DNA of 50,259 bases from an uncultured Clostridia bacterium (GTDB taxonomy: Bacteria; Bacillota; Clostridia; TANB77; CAG-508), in the NCBI GenBank assembly GCA_944393505.1, contig CALYAK010000012.1:1-50259 (forward strand). Reading direction: 5' to 3'. Shown here piece by piece: positions 10,664 to 19,477 of the stretch. The translations under genes and the position numbers were made by a program. The stretch's first letter is position 1. Each line of letters opens with the position of its first letter. The notes beneath the pieces were generated by a model. It was not told where the DNA came from. It was given only the letters and a program-made list of their open reading frames with translations, and ran no database searches.

Positions 10664-12028
10664 ATGAGAAAATACTTTGGAACAGACGGAATTAGAAGAA
10701 TTGCGAATACAGAATTAACACCGGAATTGGTGTATAGAGTGGCAAAAGCAGGAGCGTATGTTTTATCGAAACATACAGATCATACGCCAACGATCTTGAT
10801 TGGTAGAGATACAAGGATATCGGGAACATTAATTGAAAGTGCTATGACAGCAGGTTTTTTAAGTTATGGGGCAAATGTTAAAATCTTAGGTGTACTTCCA
10901 ACACCAGCAGTAGCCTATCTAACGAAAAAATTAAAAGCAGATGCTAGTGTTGTAATTTCAGCATCACATAATACTTATGAATTTAATGGAGTAAAATATT
11001 TTAGTAATCTAGGTATGAAAATACCAGATTCAATTGAAGAAGAAATTGAAGAAGTAATGGATTCTGGAAAACTAGATGAGTTTACAGCATGTAATGAAAA
11101 AATTGGAGTATCTGAGATTTGTTTAGATTTAGCAGACGAGTATCTATATTTCTTCCGTAAAACCTTTGAAGAAACCTTTGAAGGATTTGATAAAAGTAAT
11201 TTTACCGTAGCGATTGATACAGCCAATGGTGCAACTTACCAAGTGGCAGAAAAAGTCTTTAAAATGCTAGGTATTCAATACCATATCTTAAACAATACAC
11301 CAGATGGTGTTAATATTAACAAAGGATGTGGATCAACTCACTTAGAAGGTCTTCAAGAGTTTGTAAAAGAAAATCACTGCGATTTAGGAATTGCCTATGA
11401 TGGTGATGGAGATCGTTGCTTAGCAGTAGATGAAAATGGAGAAGTGATTGATGGAGATCGTATTATGGCGATCATCTCAAACGCGATGAAAGAAAAAGGA
11501 ACCTTGAAAAAAGATACACTTGTAGCAACTGTTATGAGTAACTTGGGAATGAAGAAATATGCAGAAGAAAATCAAATTCAATTAATCCAAACAAAAGTTG
11601 GAGATCGCTATGTTTTAGAAGAAATGTTAAAAGAGGGATATAATTTAGGAGGAGAACAATCTGGACACATTATCTTTTTAGATTATAATCCAACAGGAGA
11701 TGGAATTTTAACATCTGTGATGTTAATTAAAGCAATGTTTGAAAAACAGAAAAAAGCATCAGAATTAGCTAAAATTATTAAGATTTATCCGCAAATTCTA
11801 ATTAATGCAAAGGTTTCTTCTGAAAAAAAGAATGATTATGATAAAGACCCAGAGATTAAAGCAAAGATCGAGGAGCTTGAAAAAGAGTTCTCAGGAAATG
11901 GAAGAGTGTTGATTCGCCCTTCTGGAACAGAACCTCTTGTTCGTGTTATGATCGAAGGAGAAAATCAAGAATATATTACGACAAAAGCAAAAGAACTTGC
12001 CGACTTTATTGAAGAAAAATTAAAATAG
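10664..12028 (+). CDS. glmM: Phosphoglucosamine mutase
   Basis: Converts glucosamine-6-phosphate to glucosamine-1-phosphate for UDP-GlcNAc and peptidoglycan. It is an alpha-D-phosphohexomutase of 454 residues. It starts MRKYFGTDGIR, the phosphoserine is Ser101 in ISASHN, the metal loop is DGDGDR, the sugar loop is GGEQSGH, and the phosphate-binding loop is RPSGTEPLVRVM. I take ATG 10664 because GGGAGG sits 7 nt upstream and family members begin there. An in-frame ATG at 10640 would add eight unsupported residues. Confidence 0.96.
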   Translation: MRKYFGTDGIRRIANTELTPELVYRVAKAGAYVLSKHTDHTPTILIGRDTRISGTLIESAMTAGFLSYGANVKILGVLPTPAVAYLTKKLKADASVVISASHNTYEFNGVKYFSNLGMKIPDSIEEEIEEVMDSGKLDEFTACNEKIGVSEICLDLADEYLYFFRKTFEETFEGFDKSNFTVAIDTANGATYQVAEKVFKMLGIQYHILNNTPDGVNINKGCGSTHLEGLQEFVKENHCDLGIAYDGDGDRCLAVDENGEVIDGDRIMAIISNAMKEKGTLKKDTLVATVMSNLGMKKYAEENQIQLIQTKVGDRYVLEEMLKEGYNLGGEQSGHIIFLDYNPTGDGILTSVMLIKAMFEKQKKASELAKIIKIYPQILINAKVSSEKKNDYDKDPEIKAKIEELEKEFSGNGRVLIRPSGTEPLVRVMIEGENQEYITTKAKELADFIEEKLK

Positions 12029-12076
12029 ATTTAAAAAGTATAATTTTTAAATAAATAAAATGTAGGGGGAAAAGTT

Positions 12077-12418
12077 ATGGAGTTACCAATGATAAACTTT
12101 ACAGATCCAGTAGCCGTTTTAATTGCAATTGTATTATTTGGACTAGTTTTATTTTTGTCAAGAGAGACAAAGAAAAGTGTTATTACAGGAATTATGTTAG
12201 GTGTATTTCTAATTATTTTAGTATGTCATACAATTGAACTTGCAACAATTGGAAATACAGAAATTCTAAGACAAGAGATCGGAGGATCAATTACTTATGA
12301 TTTAGTATTTATTTTCTTATCTTTCATCTCATATCTATGGATTGATGACATCGAAACAAAGTTAAATAAAAAGAAAAGTATTGATAACAGCTTAGATTGG
12401 TTTTGGAAAAAAGTGTAA
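12077..12418 (+). CDS. Small membrane protein of unknown function
   Basis: 113 residues with three hydrophobic segments (about 10-28, 35-53 and 75-90) and a charged C-terminal tail rich in Lys. I do not recognise a family. The ATG has a good GTAGGGGG site. It sits between glmM and metG and has its own terminator downstream. No motif suggests an enzyme. Confidence 0.75.
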   Translation: MELPMINFTDPVAVLIAIVLFGLVLFLSRETKKSVITGIMLGVFLIILVCHTIELATIGNTEILRQEIGGSITYDLVFIFLSFISYLWIDDIETKLNKKKSIDNSLDWFWKKV

Positions 12419-12426
12419 CAAAAGAT

Positions 12427-12457
12427 GAAAAAAGGGAAATGTTTATTTCCCTTTTTC
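12427..12457 (+). terminator. Terminator before metG
   Basis: AAAAAGGGAAAT-GTTT-ATTTCCCTTTTT hairpin with T-tail. Confidence 0.9.
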
Positions 12458-12489
12458 GTATCTATTAATCATTTAGGAGTTGAAGAAAA

Positions 12490-14085
12490 ATGAAAGATCA
12501 ATATATTTTAATTGGAGGAGCTTGGCCTTATGCCAATAGCTTTCTTCATTTGGGTCATGTAGCAGGATTAATTTCAGGAGATATTTTGGCTCGTTATTAC
12601 CGTACAAAAGGTTATCATGTTGCTTATGTGTCTGGATCCGATTGCCATGGAACTCCAATTACACAAAGAGCAAAAAAAGAAGGAAAGAGTCCAAAAGAAA
12701 TTGCGGATTATTATGATCAAAAGGCAAGAGAAACATTAGAAGCAATGCACTTTTCTTATGACCTTTATACCAATACGGATACCGATTATCATCGAAAAGA
12801 AGTTATGAAAATTTTTAAACAAATTTATGATAACGGTTATATTTATGAAAAATTTGAGCCACAGGCATATTGCCCGAAATGTGAAAAATTTCTTTCTGAT
12901 CGAGATATTCAAATTACCTGTCCAGTTTGTGGAACTTTAACCAAAGCAGATCAGTGTGATGGATGTGGACATGTTCCAACAGTAGAAAACTTAATTGGTG
13001 GAACTTGTTTAAATTGCGGAACAAAGACAATTGAAAAAGAGAATAAAAATTTATATTTTGCTTTATCAAAATTCCAAAAACAAATCGAAGAACATACGGC
13101 AAAAGTAAATCATGAATGGAGAGTTAATGCGAAAAACGAAACTGCTAAATATTTAAGAGAAGGACTAATTGATCGTGCAGTAACAAGAGATTTAGATTGG
13201 GGAGTTGATATTCCTCTTCCAAACTATGAAAACAAAAAAATGTATGTTTGGATCGAGGCTGTTTTAGGATACATTACAGCAACCAAAAAATGGTGTGAGA
13301 CAAGTGGACTAAATTGGGAAGAATTCTTAAAGAAAAGTGATCATAATAAAATTTATATGGTCCATGGAAAAGACAATATTGTATTCCATAGCATTATTTA
13401 CAATGGATTACTTTTAGCGTTGGAGGATAATTATCGTTTAGTAGATACCATTGTTTCCTCCGAATATTTGAATATCAACGATGAAAAAATTTCAAAAAGT
13501 AAAGGAAACGGAGTACCAGCATTAGAACTTGCACAACAATATAACGCGGATTCTTTGCGTTTTCATTTAATTAATAATGGACCAGAAAAGAAAGATTCGA
13601 ACTTTACCTTAGATAATTATTTCGCAACACATAACAACGAAATCTTAAACAAGTTTGGTAACTTAGCTAACCGTACTTTAAAATTTAAAGGACTAGAAGT
13701 TCTTCCACAAGGTAATATGGATGAAGAGATGAAAGAAAAAATTACTCAAACCTATGAAAAGGTGGGAGAAGCTATTGAAAAACTAGAGTTTAAAGAAGCG
13801 ACAGATCTTGTAATGAATTTAGTAGAGGAAGCCAATAAATATTATGATAACAGACAACCTTGGAAACAAAAAAAGGAAGATGAAGTAGGTTTTCAAGACA
13901 CAATTTATACTTGTAGTATTATTATCGCAAACCTATCGAATCTATTTGAACCTTTTATGCCAGATGCGAGCAGAAAATTAAGAGAATATTTTCAAATTGA
14001 AGAGCCAATTTGGGAATATATTGAACCAAAAGATTTAGAAAAAATAGAACTAACGAAAATTGAGCCGTTATTTACAAGAATATAG
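12490..14085 (+). CDS. metG: Methionine--tRNA ligase, short form lacking the C-terminal tRNA-binding domain
   Basis: A class I synthetase that charges initiator and elongator tRNA-Met. The HIGH-type motif is FLHLGHVAGL and the KMSKS motif is KISKSKGN. A zinc domain with four CxxC knuckles (CPKC, CPVC, CDGC, CLNC) lies at residues ~120-180. At 531 residues it stops at KIEPLFTRI, the point where many Firmicutes MetRS continue into an EMAP-like domain. That domain is present instead on LysS in this window. ATG 12490 follows TAGGAGTTGAAGAA. Confidence 0.96.
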   Translation: MKDQYILIGGAWPYANSFLHLGHVAGLISGDILARYYRTKGYHVAYVSGSDCHGTPITQRAKKEGKSPKEIADYYDQKARETLEAMHFSYDLYTNTDTDYHRKEVMKIFKQIYDNGYIYEKFEPQAYCPKCEKFLSDRDIQITCPVCGTLTKADQCDGCGHVPTVENLIGGTCLNCGTKTIEKENKNLYFALSKFQKQIEEHTAKVNHEWRVNAKNETAKYLREGLIDRAVTRDLDWGVDIPLPNYENKKMYVWIEAVLGYITATKKWCETSGLNWEEFLKKSDHNKIYMVHGKDNIVFHSIIYNGLLLALEDNYRLVDTIVSSEYLNINDEKISKSKGNGVPALELAQQYNADSLRFHLINNGPEKKDSNFTLDNYFATHNNEILNKFGNLANRTLKFKGLEVLPQGNMDEEMKEKITQTYEKVGEAIEKLEFKEATDLVMNLVEEANKYYDNRQPWKQKKEDEVGFQDTIYTCSIIIANLSNLFEPFMPDASRKLREYFQIEEPIWEYIEPKDLEKIELTKIEPLFTRI

Positions 14086-14104
14086 AAGAAAAGAGGAAAA
14101 AAAT

Positions 14105-14776
14105 ATGGGGAAATTATTTGTAATCGATGGAACGGATGGTAGTGGAAAACAAACGCAATTTGAAAAACTAAAAGAAAGATTTAATCAAGAAGGAATTGAT
14201 TATCGTACCGTTAGTTTTCCAAATTATGAGAGTCCATCCTCCTCTTTAGTTAAAATGTATTTAAGCGGAGAGTTTAGCCAAAATGCGAAAGAAATCAGTC
14301 CATACATTGCTTCAACTTTTTATGCAGTTGATCGTTATGCAACTTATGTAAAAGATTACAAGGAGTATTACGAAAATGGAGGGATTATATTAGCAGATCG
14401 TTATACAACTGCAAATATGGTTCACCAAGCTGGTAAAATTGAAAGTGATGAAGAGAAAGATAAATTTTTAGATTGGCTTTTTGATCTAGAATTTGGAATG
14501 TATGGATTACCAAAACCAGATGAAGTATTTTTGCTAAAAATGCCGGTTGATATAGCGATTGATCTAATCAAAAATCGAGACAATAAATTTACTCATAGTA
14601 GTCAAAAAGATATTCATGAAAGAGATTCACAACATTTAAAAGATTCTTATCAAGCTGCTTGTTATGTCGCTCAAAAATATAACTGGTATGCGATTGATTG
14701 TGTAAAGGATGGAAAATTAAGAACTAGAGAAGAAATTCATGAAGAAATTTTTAACGAAATAAAAAAACATATATAA
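14105..14776 (+). CDS. Thymidylate kinase (dTMP kinase)-like protein
   Basis: P-loop kinase of 223 residues, expected to phosphorylate dTMP. Walker A is IDGTDGSGKQTQ. The DR(Y) motif is ADRYTTANMVHQ, and the LID-region candidate is KNRDNKFTHSS. Start ATG 14105 is chosen over an in-frame ATG at 14060, which lies inside metG; GAGGAAAAAA is just upstream. It begins 19 nt after the metG stop, so the two are probably cotranscribed. It belongs to the divergent Clostridia type rather than the classic tmk next to holB, so I leave the symbol empty. Confidence 0.85.
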   Translation: MGKLFVIDGTDGSGKQTQFEKLKERFNQEGIDYRTVSFPNYESPSSSLVKMYLSGEFSQNAKEISPYIASTFYAVDRYATYVKDYKEYYENGGIILADRYTTANMVHQAGKIESDEEKDKFLDWLFDLEFGMYGLPKPDEVFLLKMPVDIAIDLIKNRDNKFTHSSQKDIHERDSQHLKDSYQAACYVAQKYNWYAIDCVKDGKLRTREEIHEEIFNEIKKHI

Positions 14777-14795
14777 AGGATAAAAGGAAAAGAAG

Positions 14796-15644
14796 ATGGA
14801 TTTTGTAATCAAACTAATAAAGGGGATTGTTTTAGGACTAGCAGGCTTAACTGCTGGAGCTGGATCTTTTGCAATTGTTATGGGAATTTATAATCGAGGT
14901 ATGGAAATTCTTGCCCATCCTTTTCGAAATTTTAAAGAGAATGTAAAATTTTTGTTTCCCATTGTTTTAGGTGTTTGCATCAGTGTTTTATTCTTTGGAA
15001 ATTGGATTGACTACCTGATTACGAATTATAATGCCTATACAAAATCTGTATTTTTAGGGTTAATTTTAGGTGGAATCCCAGTTCTAATTAAAATGGCCAA
15101 TAAAAAAGGATTTAAAAAATCCTATTTAATTCCGCTTGCTATTACTTTTACACTTACTTTGCTGATTACTTTGGTAGCAAATCATATTGGAGAAGGACAA
15201 GATACAACAAGAAACATCCTTCCAGTAGAATACGTAATCTATGGAGCGATTTATGCTGTAGGAGCAATTATTCCAGGAATGACAACACTACATATATTGG
15301 TCGCTTTAGGAGTTTTAGGACCTATTATGAATGGATTAATGGAAATGAATTTGCATGTTTTAATTCCATTTGGAATTGGGTATATTGGAATTATTATCCT
15401 ATTTGCTAAGTTAGTAACCTATTTATTTGAAAAATATTATGGTTACACTTATTATGCAGTTCTAGGATTTGCAATTACTTCTCTACTCATGATTTTGCCA
15501 GAAGTAACAAGTATTTCAGAGGGATTGATTTGTTTTGCTTTATTTTTGGTAAGTACAATTTTAATGTGGTATGTAACAACACTAGAAAATAAAATGAAAG
15601 AAAAAGAAGAAGCTTTATTAAAAAAGAAAAAAATCATGAAATAG
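14796..15644 (+). CDS. DUF368 membrane protein (PopT-type polyprenyl-phosphate transporter candidate)
   Basis: 282 residues with about eight hydrophobic segments. The two half-repeats GLAGLTAGAGSFAIVMGIY and IIPGMTTLHILVALGVLGP match the duplicated PG-containing signature of DUF368. Characterised DUF368 members (PopT) return undecaprenyl phosphate across the cytoplasmic membrane; that role is inferred here from the family. The first repeat has lost the usual PG pair (TAGAGS). It ends in a Lys/Glu-rich cytoplasmic tail and follows the dTMP kinase gene by 19 nt. Confidence 0.75.
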   Translation: MDFVIKLIKGIVLGLAGLTAGAGSFAIVMGIYNRGMEILAHPFRNFKENVKFLFPIVLGVCISVLFFGNWIDYLITNYNAYTKSVFLGLILGGIPVLIKMANKKGFKKSYLIPLAITFTLTLLITLVANHIGEGQDTTRNILPVEYVIYGAIYAVGAIIPGMTTLHILVALGVLGPIMNGLMEMNLHVLIPFGIGYIGIIILFAKLVTYLFEKYYGYTYYAVLGFAITSLLMILPEVTSISEGLICFALFLVSTILMWYVTTLENKMKEKEEALLKKKKIMK

Positions 15645-15731
15645 AAGCATAAAAAGAAAAGAATCATAGCATTTTAATACGAGAAGACATAAACTATATT
15701 ATGGGAAAACCAAAGAAAGGAGTGCTAGCGT

Positions 15732-16881
15732 ATGATCTATTTAGATAACGCTGCAACGACTCACTTGGATGAAGACGTATTAGAAGCTATGATTCCTTTT
15801 TTGAAAAAAGAATATGGGAACCCCTCTGCAATTTATCAGCTAGGGAAAAATGCAAGTTTCGCAATGGACGAAGCAAGACATCAAGTAGCTGAAGCAATTC
15901 ATGCAGATCCAGAAGAAATCTATTTTACAAGTGGAGGGTCTGAAGCAGATAATACAGCAATTGTAGGCGTTGCAAAGGCAAATAGAAACAAAGGAAGACA
16001 TATTATTACAACAAAAATTGAGCATAAAGCCGTATTAGAGACTTGCCAAGCATTAGAAAAAGACGGATTTGAAGTGACATATCTGAATGTAGATGAAAAT
16101 GGAATTGTGGATATTGATCAATTAAAAAAATCGATTCGTGCTGATACCATTTTAATTTCAGTAATGTTTGCTAATAACGAAGTACGGAACGATTCAACCG
16201 ATTTATGAAATTGGAAAGATTGCAAAAAAATATGGTGTTCCATTTCACACAGATGCTGTCCAAGCAATTGGAAGTATTCGTATTGATGTGGAAGAATTAG
16301 GAATTGATTTATTATCCATGTCAGCTCATAAATTTTATGGACCAAAAGGAACCGGTGTGCTTTATGTCAAAAAGGGAATTCCTTTTGAAAATTTGATTCA
16401 TGGTGGAGGCCAAGAGAATGGAAAACGTGCAGGAACAGAAAATGTAGCAGGAATTGTAGGGACTGGTAAAGCAATTTATAATGCTTATTCACATTTTGAA
16501 GAAAAAAATAAAAAAATTCAGTCCTTAAGAGACTATTATATCGAGCAAATCATGCAACAAATTCCAACAGCACGTTTAAATGGAGATCGACGAAAAAGAT
16601 TACCCGGAAATGCGAATTTTTCTTTTGGAACAATTACAGGAGCAGACCTTGTGAAAGCTTTAAATAAAGAAGAAATCTGCACCTCTAGTGGAAGTGCTTG
16701 TAGCAGTGGATTTGTAAGACCATCCCACGTGCTAGTAGCAATGGGACTTAATAAAAGAGAAGTAGAAACTGCTTTAAGAGTAACAATTGGGAAAAATAAT
16801 ACAAAAGATGAAATCGATCAAGCTGTTCGTTGCATAAGAAGATATGTGGAGAACGAATCAGAAAATCGAGTGAGTAATTGA
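15732..16881 (+). CDS. Cysteine desulfurase (NifS/IscS family), readable only with a +1 shift at CGG (16185-16187)
   Basis: PLP enzyme that takes sulfur from cysteine for Fe-S clusters and tRNA thiolation. Frame 1 from ATG 15732 gives YLDNAATTHLDEDV, SGGSEADNTA and KIEHKAV up to MFANNEV, then reaches CGG 16185 and stops 7 codons later. Skipping C16185 gives EV-GTIQPIYEIGKIAKKYG, exactly the conserved family sequence. It then continues through MSAHKFYGPKGTG (PLP lysine) and TSSGSACSSGF (catalytic Cys) to 16881, a 382-residue product of normal length. Everything else is intact, so decay looks unlikely. A terminator follows. No iscU- or mnmA-like gene is adjacent. Confidence 0.85.
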
Positions 16882-16891
16882 GAAAAAAACG

Positions 16892-16922
16892 AAAAAAATC
16901 GGTCAGTTTGACCGATTTTTAA
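16892..16922 (+). terminator. Terminator after the cysteine desulfurase gene
   Basis: AAAAATCGGTC-AGTTT-GACCGATTTTT, perfect 11-bp stem. Confidence 0.9.
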
Positions 16923-16945
16923 CAAATATCATCGTCTATGAAAAT

Positions 16946-16974
16946 TTGATTTGAAAGGAAAAATATGCTAAAAT
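16946..16974 (+). promoter_or_regulatory. Promoter for the OLE-like RNA
   Basis: TTGATT at 16946-16951, a 17-nt spacer, TAAAAT at 16969-16974. Transcription would begin near 16981, where the predicted terminal helix starts. Confidence 0.55.
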
Positions 16975-16978
16975 ATAA

Positions 16979-17562
16979 GGGTGGTGCATTATTCTAGTTA
17001 TATTGCCTACTATGAGGGTGGGGCTAAAAATCCACTAAAGGGCACATCGTTGAAGTTTCTTGTTTGTGCGCAAAACGCCCAGTTATGCGTGTTTTCAGGG
17101 AGTAAAGATTAACGGGTTATATGTAACGGCATACATAGCTAAACCCGGTAATCGCGGAGGCTTCGATCAGTATAAAAATGCAGTTTGAAGTGTAACCTAT
17201 AATGATATGCGGGATGCATGTTAGTTATAGAGTAGCCTGTCTTGAGTGATCGTATTGGGATTAGCATCAAAGAGGAATAACATTTGGCCAAATGTTATAT
17301 TTTTCTTGCTATGAAATTACGACTGCAAAAAAGACTAGTAGTAGATCCAATATATGAAGGAAAACTTCTAGAATGTTTATTCGATTGAAAGAATAGGAGA
17401 GCCTGAGGATTAAGGTACGGATTTAAGTGGCAATCTGGTATTCTCATTTATCTTTTGAGAATGTTTTGTTAAATGGAAACAGCTAAACAGTAATGTTTAG
17501 TACAAAACAGAGAAATTCGACTAGACCTAAACCGTAAAATTTACTTAGGCTTTTACCACTAA
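16979..17562 (+). ncRNA. OLE RNA candidate (ornate, large, extremophilic RNA)
   Basis: About 585 nt without a credible ORF, more GC-rich than its flanks, with its own promoter and lying directly upstream of an OapA-type gene. That is the invariant genomic arrangement of OLE RNA in Firmicutes. Visible helices include a terminal pairing GTGGT (16981) with ACCAC (17555), CGGGTT...AACCCG enclosing TATGT...ACATA near 17110-17150, the perfect palindrome 17277-17298, and a 3' stem CCTAA...TTAGG around GTAAA/TTTAC at 17526-17549. The family call rests mainly on size, position and the OapA neighbour, because I cannot run the covariance model. OLE RNA works with OapA at the membrane in stress and Mg2+ responses. 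Confidence 0.7.
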
Positions 17563-17596
17563 AATAAATAATAAGAAGGAATGATAAAAAATAAAA

Positions 17597-18199
17597 ATGA
17601 AAATTCAAGAAGAAGAAACAACGGATAACCTGAAAAAAGACAAAAAGAAGAAAGAAAAAGATGAAAAAAGAGAAAATTTAAAATGGTGTATTGAAGTCGT
17701 TATTATGACTTTTATTTTTTCGATTGTATTTTCCTATTTATCTTCAACAGCAATTAAAGACCTACCGTTAATACCTGCTTTTCTAATTCTAGCACTTGTT
17801 ATTTTAGCCGGAATTGTAACGGATATTCTTGGTGTAGCTGTGCAAGTAGGAAATGAAGAAGAATTTCATGCAAAGGCTACGAAAAAAGCAAAAGGAGCTA
17901 AGACTTCATTAAAGTTAATTCATTATGCACCAAGAGTTGCTAACTTCTGTTCAGACGTAATTGGAGATATATGCGGTGTATTAAGTGGTGCAATCAGTGC
18001 TATGATTGCAACTAAATTAATGGAAAACTTTTCTTTTGGTTTTGATGCACAATTTTTAGTGAGTGCAATTGTTGCTTCTTTAACCGTAGGAGGTAAGGCA
18101 GTTGGAAAAAATATTGCTCAGGAGCACTCAACTTCCATTATTTATTTCACTGGAAGACTCATTAATTTATTTCATAGAGAATCAGATAAAAGAAGTTAA
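17597..18199 (+). CDS. oapA: OLE-associated membrane protein OapA-like
   Basis: 200 residues. A strongly charged N-terminus of ~27 residues (Lys/Glu) precedes four predicted membrane segments (about 31-50, 55-80, 112-140 and 150-170). The central segment contains HAKATKKAKGAK and NFCSDVIGDICGVLSG, with the Asp pair inside a membrane helix that is characteristic of OapA/DUF21-related proteins. In known systems OapA binds OLE RNA and carries it to the membrane. ATG 17597 lies 35 nt after the end of the predicted RNA and has AGAAGGAATG upstream. RNA and protein are probably one transcription unit. Confidence 0.75.
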   Translation: MKIQEEETTDNLKKDKKKKEKDEKRENLKWCIEVVIMTFIFSIVFSYLSSTAIKDLPLIPAFLILALVILAGIVTDILGVAVQVGNEEEFHAKATKKAKGAKTSLKLIHYAPRVANFCSDVIGDICGVLSGAISAMIATKLMENFSFGFDAQFLVSAIVASLTVGGKAVGKNIAQEHSTSIIYFTGRLINLFHRESDKRS

Positions 18200-18207
18200 A
18201 AATAAAG

Positions 18208-18241
18208 AAGCCCGTAAACCTAAATGGTTTGCGGGCTTTGA
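18208..18241. terminator. Bidirectional terminator between oapA and the minus-strand gene
   Basis: AAGCCCGTAAACC pairs with GGTTTGCGGGCTT around CTAAAT. The T-rich tail is on the minus strand (CTTTATTTTT), so it best serves the 18271 gene. Confidence 0.75.
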
Positions 18242-18270
18242 ACGATTTCTAGAGAATAGCTGGAATACAG

Positions 18271-18567
18271 CTATCTTAGAGTAGAAGGATCTTGTGATCT
18301 GGTACGGTGAAAGCGCTTAGCGATCAGCCAGAGCTGTTGAGCTTCGTTATAGTGCTCGGGGATTTCGGGGCTCTGACGGGAAACAAACGGCTGACAGTCT
18401 GTAGGGACTCGCTTGAATTGATTTCCCCAATGAACCGTATTACGTCCAACTGAGAAGCCAGCGATTTCTAAGTTGAACCGCTGACGATCAGAAAAAGGCG
18501 TGTTTTTGGTCCATTTATACTGTCCTTGCACTGCTTGTGCGTGCATTTGTTTGAAAAAATGTGCCAC
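18271..18567 (-). CDS. Unknown 98-residue protein in a GC-rich, foreign-looking insert
   Basis: GTG start at 18567 with a strong AAAGGAGGAG seven nt upstream, and a consensus promoter at 18626-18654. The protein is basic and Gln/Arg/Trp-rich, with no signal peptide or membrane segment, and I recognise no family. Base composition is near 50% GC against roughly one third in neighbours. Codon use also differs: it contains an in-frame CGG for Arg (RQRF), a codon that native genes here avoid. Likely acquired from another organism, or an assembly insertion. Confidence 0.7.
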   Translation of the reverse strand: MAHFFKQMHAQAVQGQYKWTKNTPFSDRQRFNLEIAGFSVGRNTVHWGNQFKRVPTDCQPFVSRQSPEIPEHYNEAQQLWLIAKRFHRTRSQDPSTLR

Positions 18568-18625
18568 TCAAACTCCTCCTTTTGAGTTCAGTAATCGTAC
18601 GGGGCTTATGCCAATGTACGCGTCT

Positions 18626-18654
18626 ATTATAGCATAAAAGAGGGAGTGTGTAAA
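18626..18654 (-). promoter_or_regulatory. Consensus promoter for the 18271-18567 gene
   Basis: Minus strand TTTACA (18654-18649), 17-nt spacer, TATAAT (18631-18626). Confidence 0.75.
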
Positions 18655-18726
18655 TTGTTTTATGGAAAGTTTGTTTTAATGACAAAATGAAAAGACGAAA
18701 ATACAGAAAAAGAAATAAAAAAGCAA

Positions 18727-18756
18727 GGGAGGCTGGTAAAACCAACCTCCTCTTAC
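18727..18756 (-). terminator. Terminator for the 18790-19275 gene
   Basis: Minus strand GGAGGTTGGT-TTT-ACCAGCCTCC followed by TTGCTTTTTTA. Confidence 0.75.
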
Positions 18757-18789
18757 TAAAAACTGCATTTGCTTTGTTTCTTTCAACAG

Positions 18790-19275
18790 TTAGTCTTCAG
18801 GAGCGATAATTTCACTCATGCGTTCTCCTTTTAGACCTTTTATGGTTTCGCTGATAAACCATGAAGCCGAATCGATCGTTTTCCAAATTTCTTCTGAGCC
18901 GTCGTCCAGTTTCCAGAGATCCCAAAATGCATTGAGGATGAAGTCGTTCTTAGTGTGATGTAATACATCTTTGTCGATCTTCAATATTGCAAGAGCGTGA
19001 AGATAGCGGGCATAGTGGTCTGCGGGCATCTTGTCCGCATAGGGTAGACGGTTTTGTGCTTTGATAATTGCTAAAATCTCATCAACGAGTTCTTGACGAA
19101 TTTTTCGCAATTCGCTTTTCGACCGCCAGTTAGCTCCCCAGGTTTCGGAACAGAAATTTTCATCCCTCTCAAAGTAGTCCAAAGGAAGCTTACCTTTCTT
19201 GTCGATCGCTGCTTGAAGAACGCGTAGATCTTCAAAGTAGTGTCCACTGCCGATCATTTGGATGATGGTTTTCAT
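18790..19275 (-). CDS. Unknown 161-residue protein in the foreign-looking insert
   Basis: Start ATG 19275 (MKTIIQMIGSGHYFEDL) is preceded by ATGGAGGAATG and lies downstream of a promoter at 19330-19358. The longer open frame to 19368 begins before the transcription start and is not used. The protein is soluble and mixed-charge, rich in Trp, Lys and Asp, with helical segments such as ELRKIRQELVDEILAIIKA. I recognise no family. It uses CGG for Arg (NWRSKS) and GC-rich codons unlike the neighbours. Its own promoter and terminator make it a self-contained cassette on the minus strand. Confidence 0.7.
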   Translation of the reverse strand: MKTIIQMIGSGHYFEDLRVLQAAIDKKGKLPLDYFERDENFCSETWGANWRSKSELRKIRQELVDEILAIIKAQNRLPYADKMPADHYARYLHALAILKIDKDVLHHTKNDFILNAFWDLWKLDDGSEEIWKTIDSASWFISETIKGLKGERMSEIIAPED

Positions 19276-19329
19276 GATAGTCATTCCTCCATAATCTGTT
19301 TTTAAAGTGTTACTTAACGTACAAACACC

Positions 19330-19358
19330 ATTATACCAGATTATGTAAATAAGGTCAA
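19330..19358 (-). promoter_or_regulatory. Promoter for the 18790-19275 gene
   Basis: Minus strand TTGACC (19358-19353), 17-nt spacer, TATAAT (19335-19330). Confidence 0.8.
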
Positions 19359-19411
19359 CTTGTAGCATTTCAAAATAATGATATTTATTTTGAAATTTCT
19401 GATCTTTTTAA

Positions 19412-19440
19412 TTGACGACAAAAAATAACAATGTTATACT
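19412..19440 (+). promoter_or_regulatory. Promoter for the glucosaminidase/SH3b/dockerin gene
   Basis: TTGACG at 19412-19417, 17-nt spacer, TATACT at 19435-19440. Confidence 0.7.
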
Positions 19441-19477
19441 TTATAAGAGATAAAAAGCAAAAGAGGAGGAGATTAAC

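Noticed and set aside
18102..18284. Plus-strand 60-aa ORF across the end of oapA
   Set aside because: Overlaps oapA and a terminator hairpin, has no ribosome binding site, and has no family features.
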